From NCBI RefSeq assembly GCF_026210795.1, contig NC_089429.1:6171001-6235000 (forward strand): a stretch of DNA of 64,000 nucleotides. The letters run 5' to 3'. The translations under genes and the position numbers were made by a program. Positions 1 to 11,499 of the stretch are shown one piece after another. How positions within the stretch are numbered: the stretch's first letter is position 1; each line of letters begins with the position of its first letter. Source of the DNA: Rhizophagus irregularis (Eukaryota > Glomeromycota > Glomeromycetes > Glomerales > Glomeraceae). The notes under the pieces were generated by a model. That model was not told the origin of the DNA. It made no database searches and worked only from the letters and a program-made list of their open reading frames with translations.

Positions 1-149
1 TGTAAAAGGCTGAACAATATATATATAAATTATATATGAAATATAAATTTATATTTAACTGGATAAAAGAACATTCATTAATATCATTTCATAGATAAAA
101 ATGAAAGATAAAATATTAGAAAAGATAAAAAAGATAAACAGAACCAATT

Positions 150-850
150 GATCCTAATAAAAAAGCATCATATTATATGAAATAGAAAATCAATCTTATA
201 CACTAAGATGGAAAAAATGTCCAATATCAGCAGGTGATTATAGAAACTGGGTGAAAATGTATAATAGGATAAAATACAAAAGTGAAATGTTAGCAAGTGA
301 ACATTTGATAGATATATTCCAGTTAAATGTATTACAAGAATACGATTGGAACACTACCTTTAATCTCATCAAAAAAGGAATAAGCAATAATATTTGTAAC
401 TAATGTTTTAGATAATGAATTATGAGCATATAAAATTAAGAAGAATTACCAACATATGAAATTTTATTTAAAAGAGTTAGTAGTGCAATCATAATGAAAG
501 CATGTATCAGATGCTGTAGTAAAATTGATAATTATAACATGCCTGAAAATTTAGATCATGTATGGAAATGTACAAGGAAAGAATATACAGAAGAAAAAAT
601 TATGTATAATACATTTACATGAAGCGCTAACTGGTATAATTATAAAGTAGATAACATTAATGAGTTCAACAAAAATATTAATATCTGAGAATACTAATAG
701 ATATGCATTAAAATATAGAGAATTAGTAACGAGGGGATTATATGATGATCAATAAAATAGGGAAAACTAAGGATGAAAAGGCGATGGTTAAGTAGTATGA
801 AACATGAATGTTAGGATTATTGCATGGTGCTAAGTAAATAATATATACAT
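150..850 (+). pseudogene. Relic of the 3' end of a non-LTR (RNase H-type) retrotransposon
   Basis: Several plus-strand frames carry coherent coding text broken by frameshifts and stops. About 190-400 reads RWKKCPISAGDYRNWVKMYN and then QEYDWNTTFNLIKKGIS. About 444-620 reads ELPTYEILFKRV, then C-I-R-C-C with a downstream DHVWKC, a Cys-x2-Cys...His...Cys pattern. About 710-753 reads YRELVTRGLYDDQ. The C/H cluster and the order of these blocks match the C-terminal domain that follows RNase H in non-LTR elements common in Rhizophagus genomes (family knowledge, not searched). No intact frame survives and no reverse transcriptase is visible, so this is a dead 3' fragment that probably extends left of the window. 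Confidence 0.55.
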
Positions 851-859
851 TTTTTGCTC

Positions 860-1553
860 AGCAAAGAAAAATACAATTTTAAGAAAAAAATACACATTAT
901 CTGTTATATTGACAACATTAATAGCAAATATTAAATATTATTAGGGTATATTGTTGTTTAGAAAGTAAATACATAAATAAAACAAAGAAATGTAAATATG
1001 AGTGAGGGTGAAACATAAACATATATGTTAAAAATAGGTTATTTTTTTTATTTTTTTATATATCTGATATGTAATTTATTTATAAATTTCATTAAAATAA
1101 TAAAAATAAATGCGCATTATTAACAAAAAATATAATAAAGGTTTTTTTTCATAAATACTACTAAGGAACTATACAAAATTGACTATAAATCACATATTTA
1201 TTGAAAAATATTAATGAAAGTGCCAAACTTGATTCTTAATTCCACCATAGTTTAATACATGAAATTATGGATTAAGCAAATGATTGCCTCACTAATTCAT
1301 TACACATGATTAAAGTTAATCTTCAAATAGTCGACTTGCATGCACCTGCTTGTAATGTGTAATTTTGTAATCCATGCTGCTAATTAATAAAAAACTTTTT
1401 TTTTTGGTACTTGAATGAATATAACTTTTCCTAACAATATTATATACATATTCAAAATGTCTGAAATGAATGAATTGTTTAACAAGTGTATTGATAAAGT
1501 TATTGCTAAAAAGCATTAAGAATATAAAAATTCAAGAAATTAGTATCAGTGGC
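860..1553. other. A+T-rich gene-free stretch
   Basis: Mostly A/T homopolymer runs and short words. A 66-codon minus-strand open frame at 1316-1516 has no recognisable motif and looks fortuitous. Nothing else seen. Confidence 0.5.
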
Positions 1554-1561
1554 TTTGGAAA

Positions 1562-1841
1562 TAGGGATGGAATCGGTTAAAAACGAGTTGACTCGAGTCG
1601 ATTATGGAACTGATCTTAAATTTAAAAGATTCTGGATCTCTTGGGCTTAAACTACTACTTTTAATCATAAAAACTCTTCTGAACTTCAACCCGATTTCTC
1701 AAGAACTGACTCAAATTGAGTCATCTGACGATCACACACCAACTATCATTTGAAGGCCAATCATTTTTCTGATTAATCATCATCACATGCTCTACTTGTT
1801 GATGCACGTAGTTAGAACTGACAAACCGATTTCCATCCCTA
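1562..1841. mobile_element. hAT-type MITE, 280 bp, perfect 8-bp TSD
   Basis: The termini are inverted: the left end begins TAGGGATGGAATCGGTT and the right end is the imperfect reverse complement, ending ATTTCCATCCCTA. The element is flanked by the same octamer TTTGGAAA (1554-1561 and 1842-1849). An 8-bp duplication with TAGGG-type ends is diagnostic of hAT transposons. At 280 bp with no open frame it is a non-autonomous MITE. It shares its terminal TAGGGATGG with the element at 51187-51604, so both may have been moved by the same transposase. Confidence 0.9.
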
Positions 1842-2142
1842 TTTGGAAAAGTTTATCGTGCAAAATGGAAAATTCGTATCAATATTTTGCATTAAAATCT
1901 CTTCTTAATCTTCAGTTGATGAAAGTACTATCAAGGTGTTCATGATGTGATTATAAAATATGTATTGGTAATTAAATAATTTAGATTCATATTTATTTTA
2001 TGTATAATTTGAATAGATTGAATTTCAACGTGAAGTTACTTTCCATAATAACTTTTATGAAGTTACTAGTTACAACTCACTATTTCAGATCAAGCATATT
2101 ATTATATTACAATCAATTTAAAGTGATAAATTTTTTATTATT

Positions 2143-2985
2143 TTAGAGAATCAAAATAACAGTGTTAAGAAATATCTTTTAGAGTATACTGATGGTGTTC
2201 TCTTTACAATTATTTGAAAGAAAATTTTGAGAAACTTACATGGGAAGATAAACTTAAACTTGCTTTTCAGTTTGCTGTGCTCATGCTAAGACATAATACA
2301 TTATATTTGGTACTAATTTATTCAATTTATTGTAAAATAATCATTACATCAATTATATTATTTTACCTTAACAATTTTTATTTTATTTTCTTATTATGGC
2401 ATTCTTATAATAATGTATTAGCCAAAATACTATCAAATTGGCCAGATTTTGGATTGTCAAAAAGAATTGAAGCATCAATTAAAAAGAAAAAAGATTAATT
2501 TAGTGTAGTTCCTTATATGGATCCAAAAATAGTTCAGTGATAAATCTTATTCTTTAAATAAGAAGAGTGACGTCTACAGTATAGGTGTACTTTTATGGGA
2601 AATATCAAGTAGTAAACTACCCTTTTATGTGGAAGAGTCATATGATTGTAATTTAGCCTTCCAAACTGTACAAGGTCATAGAAAAAACTGTTATTCCTGA
2701 TATACGTTAAGCTTTATACGTACTGGTGAATTTAATACTTTTTTTATTTATTTATGAAAATTGTATTATAATTGAAATTTTTATTTTCTTTAGAATGCTG
2801 CAGTGGGACAACAACCAAGAAGTTGTTAAAAGATTAAATGCAAAGATTTATCAAAAAAAAAAAAACAAAAATATTGATAAGAAACTGATCAAATAACAAA
2901 TTAATATAGTTTTAAATAGTATTGAAGATTATCACAGAGAGAATTATCTCAAATTATCCAAGAATTTGACAAAATGTATACAAAA
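2143..2985 (+). pseudogene. Broken Rhizophagus-type protein kinase domain
   Basis: Frameshifted pieces of a Ser/Thr-Tyr-like kinase lie in order: EYTDG near 2188; NYLKENFEKLTWEDKLKLAF at 2207-2266; an HSYNNVL block near 2400 in place of the catalytic-loop remnant; DFGLSKRIEAS (the DFG magnesium-binding motif) near 2446; VPYMDPK near 2510; KSDVYSIGVLLWEISS near 2563; EVVKRLNAKI near 2820; LSQIIQEFDKMYTKG near 2945. The order and wording match the very large kinase family expanded in Rhizophagus. The HRDxxxxN catalytic loop is missing, an A+T-rich insert or intron lies around 2308-2395, and several frameshifts and stops break the frame. It is not a working gene. Confidence 0.8.
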
Positions 2986-3089
2986 GGAATTATGAAATTC
3001 ATGACAATCAAATTATTAGCAAAAATATTTACCAGTAAATGATCTGCCGTAAGTGTAATAGTTACATTGCAGAAATTTTTAAAATCAAA

Positions 3090-3155
3090 ACCATATCATG
3101 ACCAAGTCGAAATTATATCATAGACCTTATAACCAAGGTTTGGTCACAATATGGT
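3090..3155. repeat. Short imperfect inverted repeat
   Basis: ACCATATCATGACCAA at the left is answered by TTGGTCACAATATGGT at the right, with two mismatches, around a ~34-nt loop. It could be a small hairpin or a MITE remnant. No clear target duplication was found. Confidence 0.4.
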
Positions 3156-3269
3156 CTCACATCGTTACAATAAGTTCAAGTCAATCGTTTGTATAGAGTT
3201 GATGCATATTAAGGAGATCATCACCTGATTTAACTAGGTCGTACAAAAATAGTATCGAGATTAGTTAAA

Positions 3270-3430
3270 TCCATATTAACGTTATATTTAATTTATATTA
3301 AAGTTATATTTAATGTATAGTAATGTTATATTTAATGTATAGTAAAGTTGCATTTAACATATGTAAAAGTTATATTTACTGTATCATAAAATTGTATTCA
3401 ATATATATTAAAGTTGCATTTTCAATGTCG
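3270..3430. repeat. A+T-rich ~22-bp minisatellite
   Basis: About six to seven degenerate copies of a unit like AAAGTTATATTTAATGTATA lie head to tail. The open frame across it (3323-3532) simply translates the repeat and is not proposed as a gene. Confidence 0.6.
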
Positions 3431-3680
3431 CAAATAAATCGTAAAGTGTTCTATAAACTTTATTTAAGAAATATTAAAGTATTCTATTCTAAATCTAATC
3501 GTACTCAAATCTATTATTATTCTAATCTATAAATAAAATTATTCTAATATAAATTAAAGAAGGTTTGAAATTGTTCGAAACTTAGGATTCCTGTAGAAGC
3601 CGTTTCCCTACTAAATAAATAAATTAATTAAAGTTATTAAAACGATTTTTAAAAGAAAGTTTTTGAAGTTGTTTCAAAAA

Positions 3681-5790
3681 CATACTTCCAGGCTCCAGAG
3701 TTCTGGTAATGAAGTTGGAGCTGGTGTCTACAAAATCGTTAGTTAACGTATCGTACTTAAGAATTCAAGAACAAGCCATCTGAAACCTAAAGAAAGAAAA
3801 TAAATTTACGTTAGTAAAAGAAAATGAAACAAAAAAAAACAATGAAAAAAAAATTAAACACTAACCTTCATTCTGAAACCGAAATCTAAAGAGAAGACAA
3901 TTGCCGATTTCTCTACAAAAAAAAAAAAAAAGTTAAAATAATGTTTTTTTTTAAAGTTTTGAAATTTTTCTTCTCAAAACTTACCTATTGGGATTCCGGT
4001 ACCCAAATCTACCTATATTCGCCTATTGAAATCCCGCACATCCAAAGTTCCCAAAAACCAGCCATCTAAAAAAAGAAAAGAGCAAACATTAGTAACATTT
4101 CATTGAAAAAATAATGCTCGCAAAAATCCACTCACCGAAATCCATGTCCGTTCATGAAATTATTTTATTTTGCCTATTGATCCTCATTGCTAATTGTGTC
4201 TCTCAACAACTTATTCAAATGTTAATATATTAATAATATTGGAGATGAATGATCTAAATAAAAGATTTTCATCTTTTTTTCCTCGTTGAAGACCTATTTA
4301 TGATAAGATACAAGGATATTACAATTGTTATATTGCTTGTTCACTAAAAAGACGTAATAGGCGAAAAGCTGTCTAAACTACAAAATGCAAAACACGAAAT
4401 GTTAGTTAACGTTTCGTTGCACTAAAATGAAAAAATAAAACAATTTTTAAGATTATACCTTCAAAATGAGTACGGCCTTTGAAATGGACCTACAGAAAAA
4501 AAATGAAAACGTTAGCAAAACATTTCATTAAAAAAACCCCCCTGAAAGAAAAAAATTCAAAATTTTACCTTTGAAAATGGTAGTCCACTTCGAAATGAAG
4601 TGAAACGGAGTTTTAAACCTAAAAAATGAAAAACAAAAATGTTAGCAAACGTTTCGTTAAAAACCAAAAGAAAACATTCAAAGATATTATACCTTCAAAG
4701 CTGGACCTACTAAAAAAAAAAACGTTTGCAAAACATTTTGTTAAAATCCAACCCCACCGAATTCTCACGTCCAAAGAGCTGAAGAACTAACATCATCTAA
4801 GAAAAAGAAATAAAAGAGAATTTAATAGTTGTTTAAAAAAAATTAAAAAGACATTGCAAAACTCAGCAAAATACCATGTCAAAAGAGCTGAGGAGCCGCC
4901 TAAAAAAGAAAAGGAAAAGAAAGGGGGAAGTGGAGCAAAGTGGAAGACAAAAGAGAGGGAAAGGAAAGTACGAGGAGGGGAAAGGGGAGGAACGAGAAGA
5001 GAAGGGGAAAAGATGAAAAGGAGGAAAAGGAAGAATGAGAAGGGAAAGGAAAGAACAAGAAGAGGGAAAAGGGAAGAACGAGAAGGAGGGGAGAGGGAAA
5101 GGGAAGAACGAGAAGGGAAAGGAACGAGAAGGGAAAGGTAACTATTCTACGTGTCCAGACTTGTTTAAAAATAAGAAAACTAAGGCAATTTTTTACCGAG
5201 ATCCTATGTTCCAGATCCGTCTAAAAAAAAGAAAAAGTACTGTATCCAGAGAGACCCGAAAAGCCATCTATAAAATGAAAAATGAAAAATTAACAAGCAT
5301 TTCATTGAAAAAAGTAAAAAGAAAAAGAAAAAAAGCACTTACTTTAAATCTGCGTTCAAGTCGTACAAGACCTACAAAAGAAAAAAATGAAAATGTTAGT
5401 AAAATGCTTCGTTAAAAGAAATAAAAAAGTGAAATTCGAAGGTATATACCTTTAAAATAGGAGTCCAGCCTTCTAAATGGGCGTCTTGAGCCTACAAAAG
5501 AATTAAACAAAAACGTTAGTAAGACATTTCGTTAAAAATAAAAAAAAAAATTCAAAGGTGTATACAAAAGACAAAAAAACGAAACCATTAGTAAAATGTT
5601 TCGTTAAAAATAAAAAAAAAGTAAAATTTAATGGTATATTTATACCTTTAAAATAGTGTCTTGGGCCTACAAAAGAAAAAAATGAAACTGTTAGTAAAAA
5701 CATTTCGTTAAAAAAAATAAAAAATTTGTAGGTATATACCTTCAAAATATCATATAACCAAAATCTAAAAACAAAACTTACCAAGTTCCG
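3681..5790 (-). repeat. Array A: tandem exon-like blocks with intron-like spacers
   Basis: Read on the minus strand, short blocks end in AAAG followed by a donor-like GTATATACC, GTAAGT, GTGAGT, GTATG or GTTAGTG. Many are preceded by a TTTACTAAC or TTTGCTAAC branch-point-like word and a T-rich stretch ending TTTTGTAG. Clear exon-like blocks are 3686-3727 (42 nt), 5343-5371, 5450-5491 (42 nt) and 5646-5666 (21 nt); others lie near 3765-3786, 3866-3888, 3986-4067, 4460-4490, 4570-4620 and 4694-4711. The intron-like spacers share the core TTTTAACGAAATGTTTTAC and so are homologous to one another. Sequence shows repeated splice signals; function is inferred. It may be a decayed gene with repeated exons or a minisatellite that acquired splice signals. 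Open frames at 4854-5415 and 5503-5784 are low-complexity shadows. Confidence 0.6.
4885..5140. repeat. Polypurine tract (plus strand G/A)
   Basis: About 250 nt are almost uninterrupted A and G, built on GGAAAGG and GAAGAACGAGAAG words, giving a Lys/Arg/Glu-only translation. Such strand asymmetry can form triplex DNA. It lies inside array A and interrupts its regular units. Confidence 0.7.
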
Positions 5791-5884
5791 GAGTTATAGG
5801 AAAGAAGTCGAAGTTCTACAAAAAAGATTTCTTTAGATTATTAATCTCGTATCATGTATCAGGATTGGATAGTCAAATTCTGAG

Positions 5885-6015
5885 GAGCCCCCTAAAAAAA
5901 ATAAAGGAAAGGAAAAAGGATGAAGGGAAAGGAAAAAGGGGAAAAGATTAAGGGAAAGTAAAGGGACGAAGGGAAGTGAAAGGGAAAAGAAGGACAAAAA
6001 AAGAAAAAAAAGTTT
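5885..6015. repeat. Second polypurine tract
   Basis: Another G/A-only stretch built on AAAGGGAAAG words, just beyond the right end of array A. It probably shares an origin with the tract at 4885-5140. The 5'-adjacent words GAGGAGCCCCCTAAAAAAA (5881) and GAGGAGCCGCCTAAAAAAG (4890) are near-identical, so the unit is duplicated. Confidence 0.6.
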
Positions 6016-6840
6016 TAAAAAATACTAATTTATATTATAAGCTAATTATTACCATTATTCGACCAGTAGATCATTACTAATTAGGTCGAATAATTTTAAT
6101 TTTGGCTGAATATAGGCCAAATTATTATATTCATGTTTTTTTTTTATATTTTCGTTAAATTATGTAATTTTTATGTTGTGTTACTTCCTGCTTTTACATA
6201 AAATAAATAAATAAAAATAAATAATAAAAAAAACATTATTTGAAGTTAAATGAAAATATTAAAGTTTTTGTCTGGTTAAAAATTTACTTGGATTTGTGTA
6301 TATTTTATATGAACTCTAATAATTAATAACTTCACTAAATTTAAATTTAATCTGCTACGTCCGCGTGGGTTATCTTTTGGCTAGTGTAATTTATAGCATA
6401 GGTAAAAATCCATGTTATTGGCTAATTTATTGTCATATGATTCAATTTAATGTGATCAGCAAATATTTTTTTTTTTGATAATTATTAGTAACTGTAAGAG
6501 AACATATTACATGATAAATAAGAAATACACGTTGAAATTTGATGAAAGAAACATCTATCACCAAATCTCTCCATATTAAAAATCTTCATATAGTAAAACA
6601 AAGTATACAAAGGCCTATATGCCAATATGTTCTAACTAAACTAAACTAATCAATAAACTGCCCTAATATTCCAATCAATGAGATCTATCCACTCCATCCA
6701 TGTCATTCCATTGTATTCCTCAAAAATCTTACCTGAACCATATGATAAAACAGCCCGTTTCTTAGAATCAAACGAAAAAACTCCCAAGAAATCCAAGATC
6801 CCTCCACAGATGGATAATGATTTATATATATATATATATA

Positions 6841-7339
6841 TGTTGTGCCTCAGATCGATTCTTGCCTCAGATTGAAGCTCACGCACCTCAGATTGAGATT
6901 GTCATCTGACGCACCTTAATTGCTAATAAAAATGAGCTATAATTAAACATCAAAATTTCCAATTTTAATGTATTTTTAAGTACTAAGTAAACTTATTTAT
7001 CATTATTTTAAGTATACAATCCTATAATTTCAGATTAATTGGAATCATACTTATTAAATTTTTTCATTTGAAAAATGACTTAAAATTTAATGATTTTTCA
7101 GATAAAACACAAATATAAACTTCAATATAAATCGGATTTACATAAAAATTTCAGGAAACATGTAACTCATTATGGTGCACAAGTTTGTTTATGTTACAAA
7201 AAGTGGTTTAATTAATGAGAAAAAAAGTTTACTTATAACAGACTTTATTGAATGATTCAAATGAGGTGCGTCAGGTGACAATCTCAATGTAAGGTGCGTG
7301 AGCTTCAATCTGAGGCAAGAATCGATCTGAGGCACAACA
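6841..7339. mobile_element. MITE with ~74-bp inverted repeats
   Basis: The ends begin TGTTGTGCCTCAGATCGATT and are inverted copies over about 74 bp with only about four mismatches (left 6841-6914, right 7266-7339). The interior is A+T-rich and non-coding. It sits in an (AT)n run, so the duplication is ambiguous: TA, or seven of eight in TATATATA/TATATATT. High arm identity suggests a fairly recent insertion. The opposed open frames at 6650-6886 mostly cover its left arm and adjacent DNA and are not genes. Confidence 0.8.
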
Positions 7340-7639
7340 TATATATTTCACGTGTTGACTAAAATAAACTCTATCCACATGTGGTATTCTATATTTAGAA
7401 TAAATCTTCAATTTTGGTTTACTGGTTTACTGGCAACTCACCATACAGGACGCGCAAATCCAAAATAATTATCAACGTGATATGCTGCACTTTTCAGCTA
7501 AATTTATGCCGTTGTGATCGGCAAATATATGTAATGTGTTACTTTAAAAAAAGGAAAAAAAGCTTACTATGAAATTGGTAATACACTGCATAATAACAAC
7601 TACTCAAATTTTCGGAGGTTAGAATATTGTTTGTAGTAA

Positions 7640-7979
7640 TTGTGTCTTTTGCATTGACACTAGTTGGTATTCGAAGGCGGGCACTCCATAACCTTCTTCA
7701 ATTCTTCGTTGCGCCATCTGATAAATGGTATTTACGAATGGTAATAGTGTAGTTGACGCTGAGGCGCCTTGAATGCATCAATTTTTGTTTGTCGTTGGGC
7801 GCATTGCTACCCGAAACAACGCTATTTAGAAATTGGTCTTTACAGATAGATTTCTTTTGTGGTGGGTTGTTTCTTTGGATTAGGGGAGTATTAATCATTC
7901 TGATTTGATCACGATAGAATCTCGCCAGTATGCATGAGGGTAGAAAAAGAAGTGATATGTTCGCCACATCGCTAGACAT
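7640..7979 (-). pseudogene. Unrecognised coding-like fragment
   Basis: This 340-nt stretch is clearly less A+T-rich than its surroundings. One minus-strand frame is open for 93 codons from an ATG at 7979 to 7698. A second minus-strand frame continues past it with coding-like text around 7645-7760, including MAQRRIEEGYGVPAFEYQLV. Overlapping good text in two frames suggests a frameshifted or spliced gene remnant. I recognise no family. It lies within the candidate element at 6401-8151 and could be cargo or an older gene fragment. Confidence 0.3.
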
Positions 7980-8159
7980 GATGTAAGCGGCAGGGTTCTA
8001 CAAGTTGTTCCACAACGGATATAAAATCCTAAACAAATCACATGGGAGCCTATAAAGTGATAATTTTAATGAATTTATTATCACGTGACAGAAATTATTG
8101 GCTAGCAAGTGTTGATCATCACGTGAAATTGCCGACCAATGGATTTTTACCTATATTTT

Positions 8160-8830
8160 ATTGACTTTTTTCATTTTATTATAATTTTATACTAATTAAC
8201 TTTTATTTAATAAAAGAGATGACAAAAAACAAAAAAAAATATAAAAAAACAAAAAATACAAAACTCTTAAGAAACTGGTAGATTTGTCATTAAATAATAT
8301 CTAATACATCGAAAAAATATCTTGGATTAATTTTTTCGACTAATTTTTGATGATATTTACTACCTATTCAAGACCATTCTTTTAATACGTTACAACCTCG
8401 AAAAAGCATGCCATCGATAATTTCACGATTATGTTAAGAGACCGTCTGAAACCACATCATCACGTGTTGGATACCAAATTGTTGTAATTTGATGGTGATC
8501 ACTTAACCGCATAGTAACAAATCACGGGTTTCTGCAATGTAATAATATTACAGAATTTATTTTTGAATGCTAAATAAAAGAAATCATTATTCATTAAAGG
8601 AAGAGATACTTGATTATTTTAATAATCAAAATAAAGAAATTTATAATTGGTTATCTTAACAATCAAGATTATAATTCAATTTTTTACTTGGAATTTATAG
8701 TTTTATAGAATCAAAACAATTGGAAATAGTACGATGGTATTTAAACTAGTATTTATTAATATTTTGAATAAAATCATATATTGGCACAATATTTTGTTAG
8801 CTATTGTTATAAATATGACTATAGAACTTT
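8160..8830. other. A+T-rich gene-free stretch
   Basis: No coding text recognised. CACGTG-type words recur here and just before, but no complete element could be delimited. Confidence 0.4.
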
Positions 8831-8839
8831 ATGAAATGA

Positions 8840-9150
8840 TTCATTAACTTTTGGATATTTTAAAAGGGCAGCCAAGAAAAATTTGGCAGTCACACAATGT
8901 GTATAGGTCATCATTATAGCAATGTATTATTTAGTACTCTGAGTAAATTCAAACCTTTCTTTTTACTGGCATAAAAAAGTTGCAAAGAATGGAAATAGAG
9001 AGATATTAATCTTGGCTATTATTATAAAGTTGGAAAGGTGTTAAAAAAGAAAAAGATATAGATAAAGCAATTGGTATAAAAATCTGTAGAACAAGGGAAT
9101 AATAAATATGCTCAAAATTACTTAGAAGAATTAATGAAAACCAAGTAATT
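8840..9150 (+). pseudogene. Relic of a Sel1-like repeat (SLR/TPR-like) protein
   Basis: In two or three plus-strand frames the text reads FYWHKKVAKNGN (near 8960), INLGYYYKVGKV (near 9010), DIDKAI (near 9058) and KSVEQGNNKYAQNYLEELMK (9082-9141). This follows the Sel1-like repeat pattern, in which A.WY.K.AE.GN alternates with A..LG..Y..G. SLR proteins are a strongly expanded family in Rhizophagus and are often fused to kinases. Frameshifts and stops occur between repeats, so this is a pseudogene of about two repeats. Confidence 0.65.
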
Positions 9151-9159
9151 TATGTAAAT

Positions 9160-10019
9160 TCATTTGTAATCTATTTATTAATAAATCATTTTTACTATAA
9201 ATATAATGTAAGTGTTTTAAAAGTTCAGGTTTGAGGTGTATTCGAATCCAACTTGTGTGTAAAAGTCATAACTTAGACTCAACTTGATCCAATTATAGCC
9301 TGATTCAGTTTGACCCACCAATTTGTATTTAAATAAAAAAATTTAAATTTTTAGTTAAAAATATAATAAAAATATTCAGGACAGTATTGATTCATCTTGT
9401 GTATAGTAGAGTAAGGAATAATTTAACTATTGTTTGCTTTAGTCAGATTAGCTTTTTTGTAAAGCTAATAAAAATTTTGCTATAAATAGGTGCACGCATC
9501 TACACATACATTATGTGTGTCTCTACTTTGACACTACCATTCTGAAAAAATAACTTCCAACATTGTATCCTTGGAAAAAATACCATACAGGTATATTTTT
9601 CATTATATATGCTGCTAATGTTCTTCACAAAAATTTTGTAGATGACTTTTATCATGATTTTTGAGTTTGTAATAAAAGAACTTATTATATATTAGCTGAT
9701 CAAAAAAATCTAATTTTTTTGGGGTGAAAAATATGATTTAGCATAATATGTTTCCTATTAAAAATAACTAAATAATTTCAAATTCAAAGTTTTTTGTATA
9801 ATTTCTTTATTACTGACATCCCATTAATGATGTATGAATTCAGCTATGTGTTTTCTGATTTGCCAAAAATGAAATTCTAAGTATTTAATAATAATATTTG
9901 TTCTAGTTGAATCATTAAATCAATTTTGCACTTCAAGTTCTTAAATTGCTAATAGCCACAAATTTACAATTAATCAAAAATTCTTAGCATTATATGCAGC
10001 TTATCTGCAATATAATGAT
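9160..10019. other. A+T-rich gene-free stretch
   Basis: No supported coding text, RNA gene or ordered repeat. It provides the left flank of the foldback-like element. Confidence 0.45.
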
Positions 10020-10025
10020 ATAAAG

Positions 10026-11450
10026 TATGGCAAGCCGAGCTGGACTAAACTATCAGGCATTGGGCGGGTGAAAAATCAAGCATGGATTGACAAAATGTTA
10101 CACCGTGCCTGACATCTTACCTGTTCATGCTTGATATTCATCTGTCCGTGCTTGATATTTATCTGTACGTGTTTGATATTTTTATCTGTTCATGCTTGAT
10201 GTTTATCTATCACGTGCTTGATATTTTTATCTGTTCATGCTTGATGTTTATCTGTACGTGCTTGATGTTTTATCTGTACGTGCTTGATGTTTTATCTGTA
10301 CCGTGCTTGATGTTTATCTGTACGTGCTTGATATTTATCTGTACGTGCTTGATATTTATCTGTATGTGCTTGATATTTATCTGTACGTGCTTGATGGTTT
10401 TATCTGTACGTGCTTGATAGTTTTATCTGACCATGCTTGACATTTTTATCCGTCCGTGCTTTATGTTTTTATCCATCTGTGCTTGATATTTTTGTCTGTC
10501 TGTGCTTGATGTTTTTGTCCAACTGTGTTTGATTTAATCCAACTATGTTCGATAATTTTATCTTTGTCAAAAATTAGTTTCTTTGTCAGCACAGGGTTGA
10601 TATATTGTCGGTCATATGTTTTTAAGTTTAGCATAGTTTTAAAAAAAATTTTTTTTTTTTATTGGCTTTTTTTTATAAACAAATTTTATAGAGAATTTTT
10701 ATTTTTAATATAGGCAAAGGCTTTGTTTGGTAGAATTTCTTTGGGAATTTTTTAATAAGATTTTTTTTGATAAAAAATTTCGTTAGAAAATTTTTTTCAT
10801 TGATAGGGACATTTCTAAGTTTTTTTTTTTTGATGATAATTTCGGAGAATTTTTTTTAATAAGATTTTTTTTTTGACATATACTTAATTTGTTGGAACAA
10901 TTTTTTTTTTTAACAGGAGAGATTTTTTTTTTTTTGATAGAGAATTTTATTAGAGAATTTTTTTTTTTTTGATAGAAATTTCATCATAGAATTTTTTTTT
11001 TAATAGGTAAGATTTTTTTTTTTTTTTTTGATAGGATCATTTCGTTAATAATTTTTTTAACAGGAGATTTTTTTTTTTGATAGAAAATTTTGGTAAAGAA
11101 TTTTTTTTTTAATAGGAAGGAAGTTTTTTTTTTATAGAAATTCTTTTGAGAACATTTTTTAATAGGTAAGAATCTTTGAATTTTTTTTTAATAGGGAAAA
11201 TGTATTTTTTGATGGAAGATTTTCGTTAAAAATTTTTCTTAATCAGGGATATTTTTTTTGATTGAGAATTTCATTAGAGAATTGTTGGTTGAAAAGCCTT
11301 TTTATTTTTTTGATGGAGAATTTTGTTAGAAGTCTCAATAGAAAATTTTATTGAAAATAGTTTTTTTTTAATAAGGGTATCGAGAATTTTGGCTTGAAAT
11401 TTTTTTTTAATAAAGAATTTCATTAGAGATTTTTTTTTTTATAAAAAATT
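10026..11450. repeat. Left inverted arm of the foldback-like element
   Basis: 10130-10530 contains about 18 head-to-tail copies of a 21-23-bp unit (TGCTTGATATTTATCTGTACG). 10730-11450 contains degenerate units built on TTTTTTTTGATAGAGAATTT. Open frames at 10127-10417 and 10525-10713 only translate the repeats or adjacent T-rich DNA. Confidence 0.85.
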
Positions 11451-11499
11451 GATTGAAAATTTATTGGAAAATTTTTTATTAAATTTTACAATTTTAATA

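Larger units (their letters stand above)
6401..8151. mobile_element. Candidate TA-flanked DNA transposon with 13-14-bp TIRs
   Basis: The left end GGTAAAAATCCATG (6401) and the right end ATGGATTTTTACC (to 8151) are inverted and each is bordered by TA (6399-6400 and 8152-8153), as in Tc1/mariner-like insertions. Similar words (TTATTGGCTA, TGATCAGCAA) recur in both subterminal zones. No transposase is visible. The 499-bp element at 6841-7339 lies inside it. The short terminal match and the common TA flank keep confidence modest. Confidence 0.4.

Noticed and set aside
4854-5415. Lys/Arg/Glu-rich open frames
   Set aside because: Direct translation of a polypurine tract; the exon-like signals of array A lie on the other strand.
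6650-6886. Opposed frames of 65-78 codons
   Set aside because: They span a MITE arm, an (AT)n run and adjacent DNA; no protein signature.
10127-10417. 96-codon open frame with repeated LDIF/ICTC text
   Set aside because: It is one phase of the 21-bp minisatellite in the foldback arm, with no independent evidence of coding.
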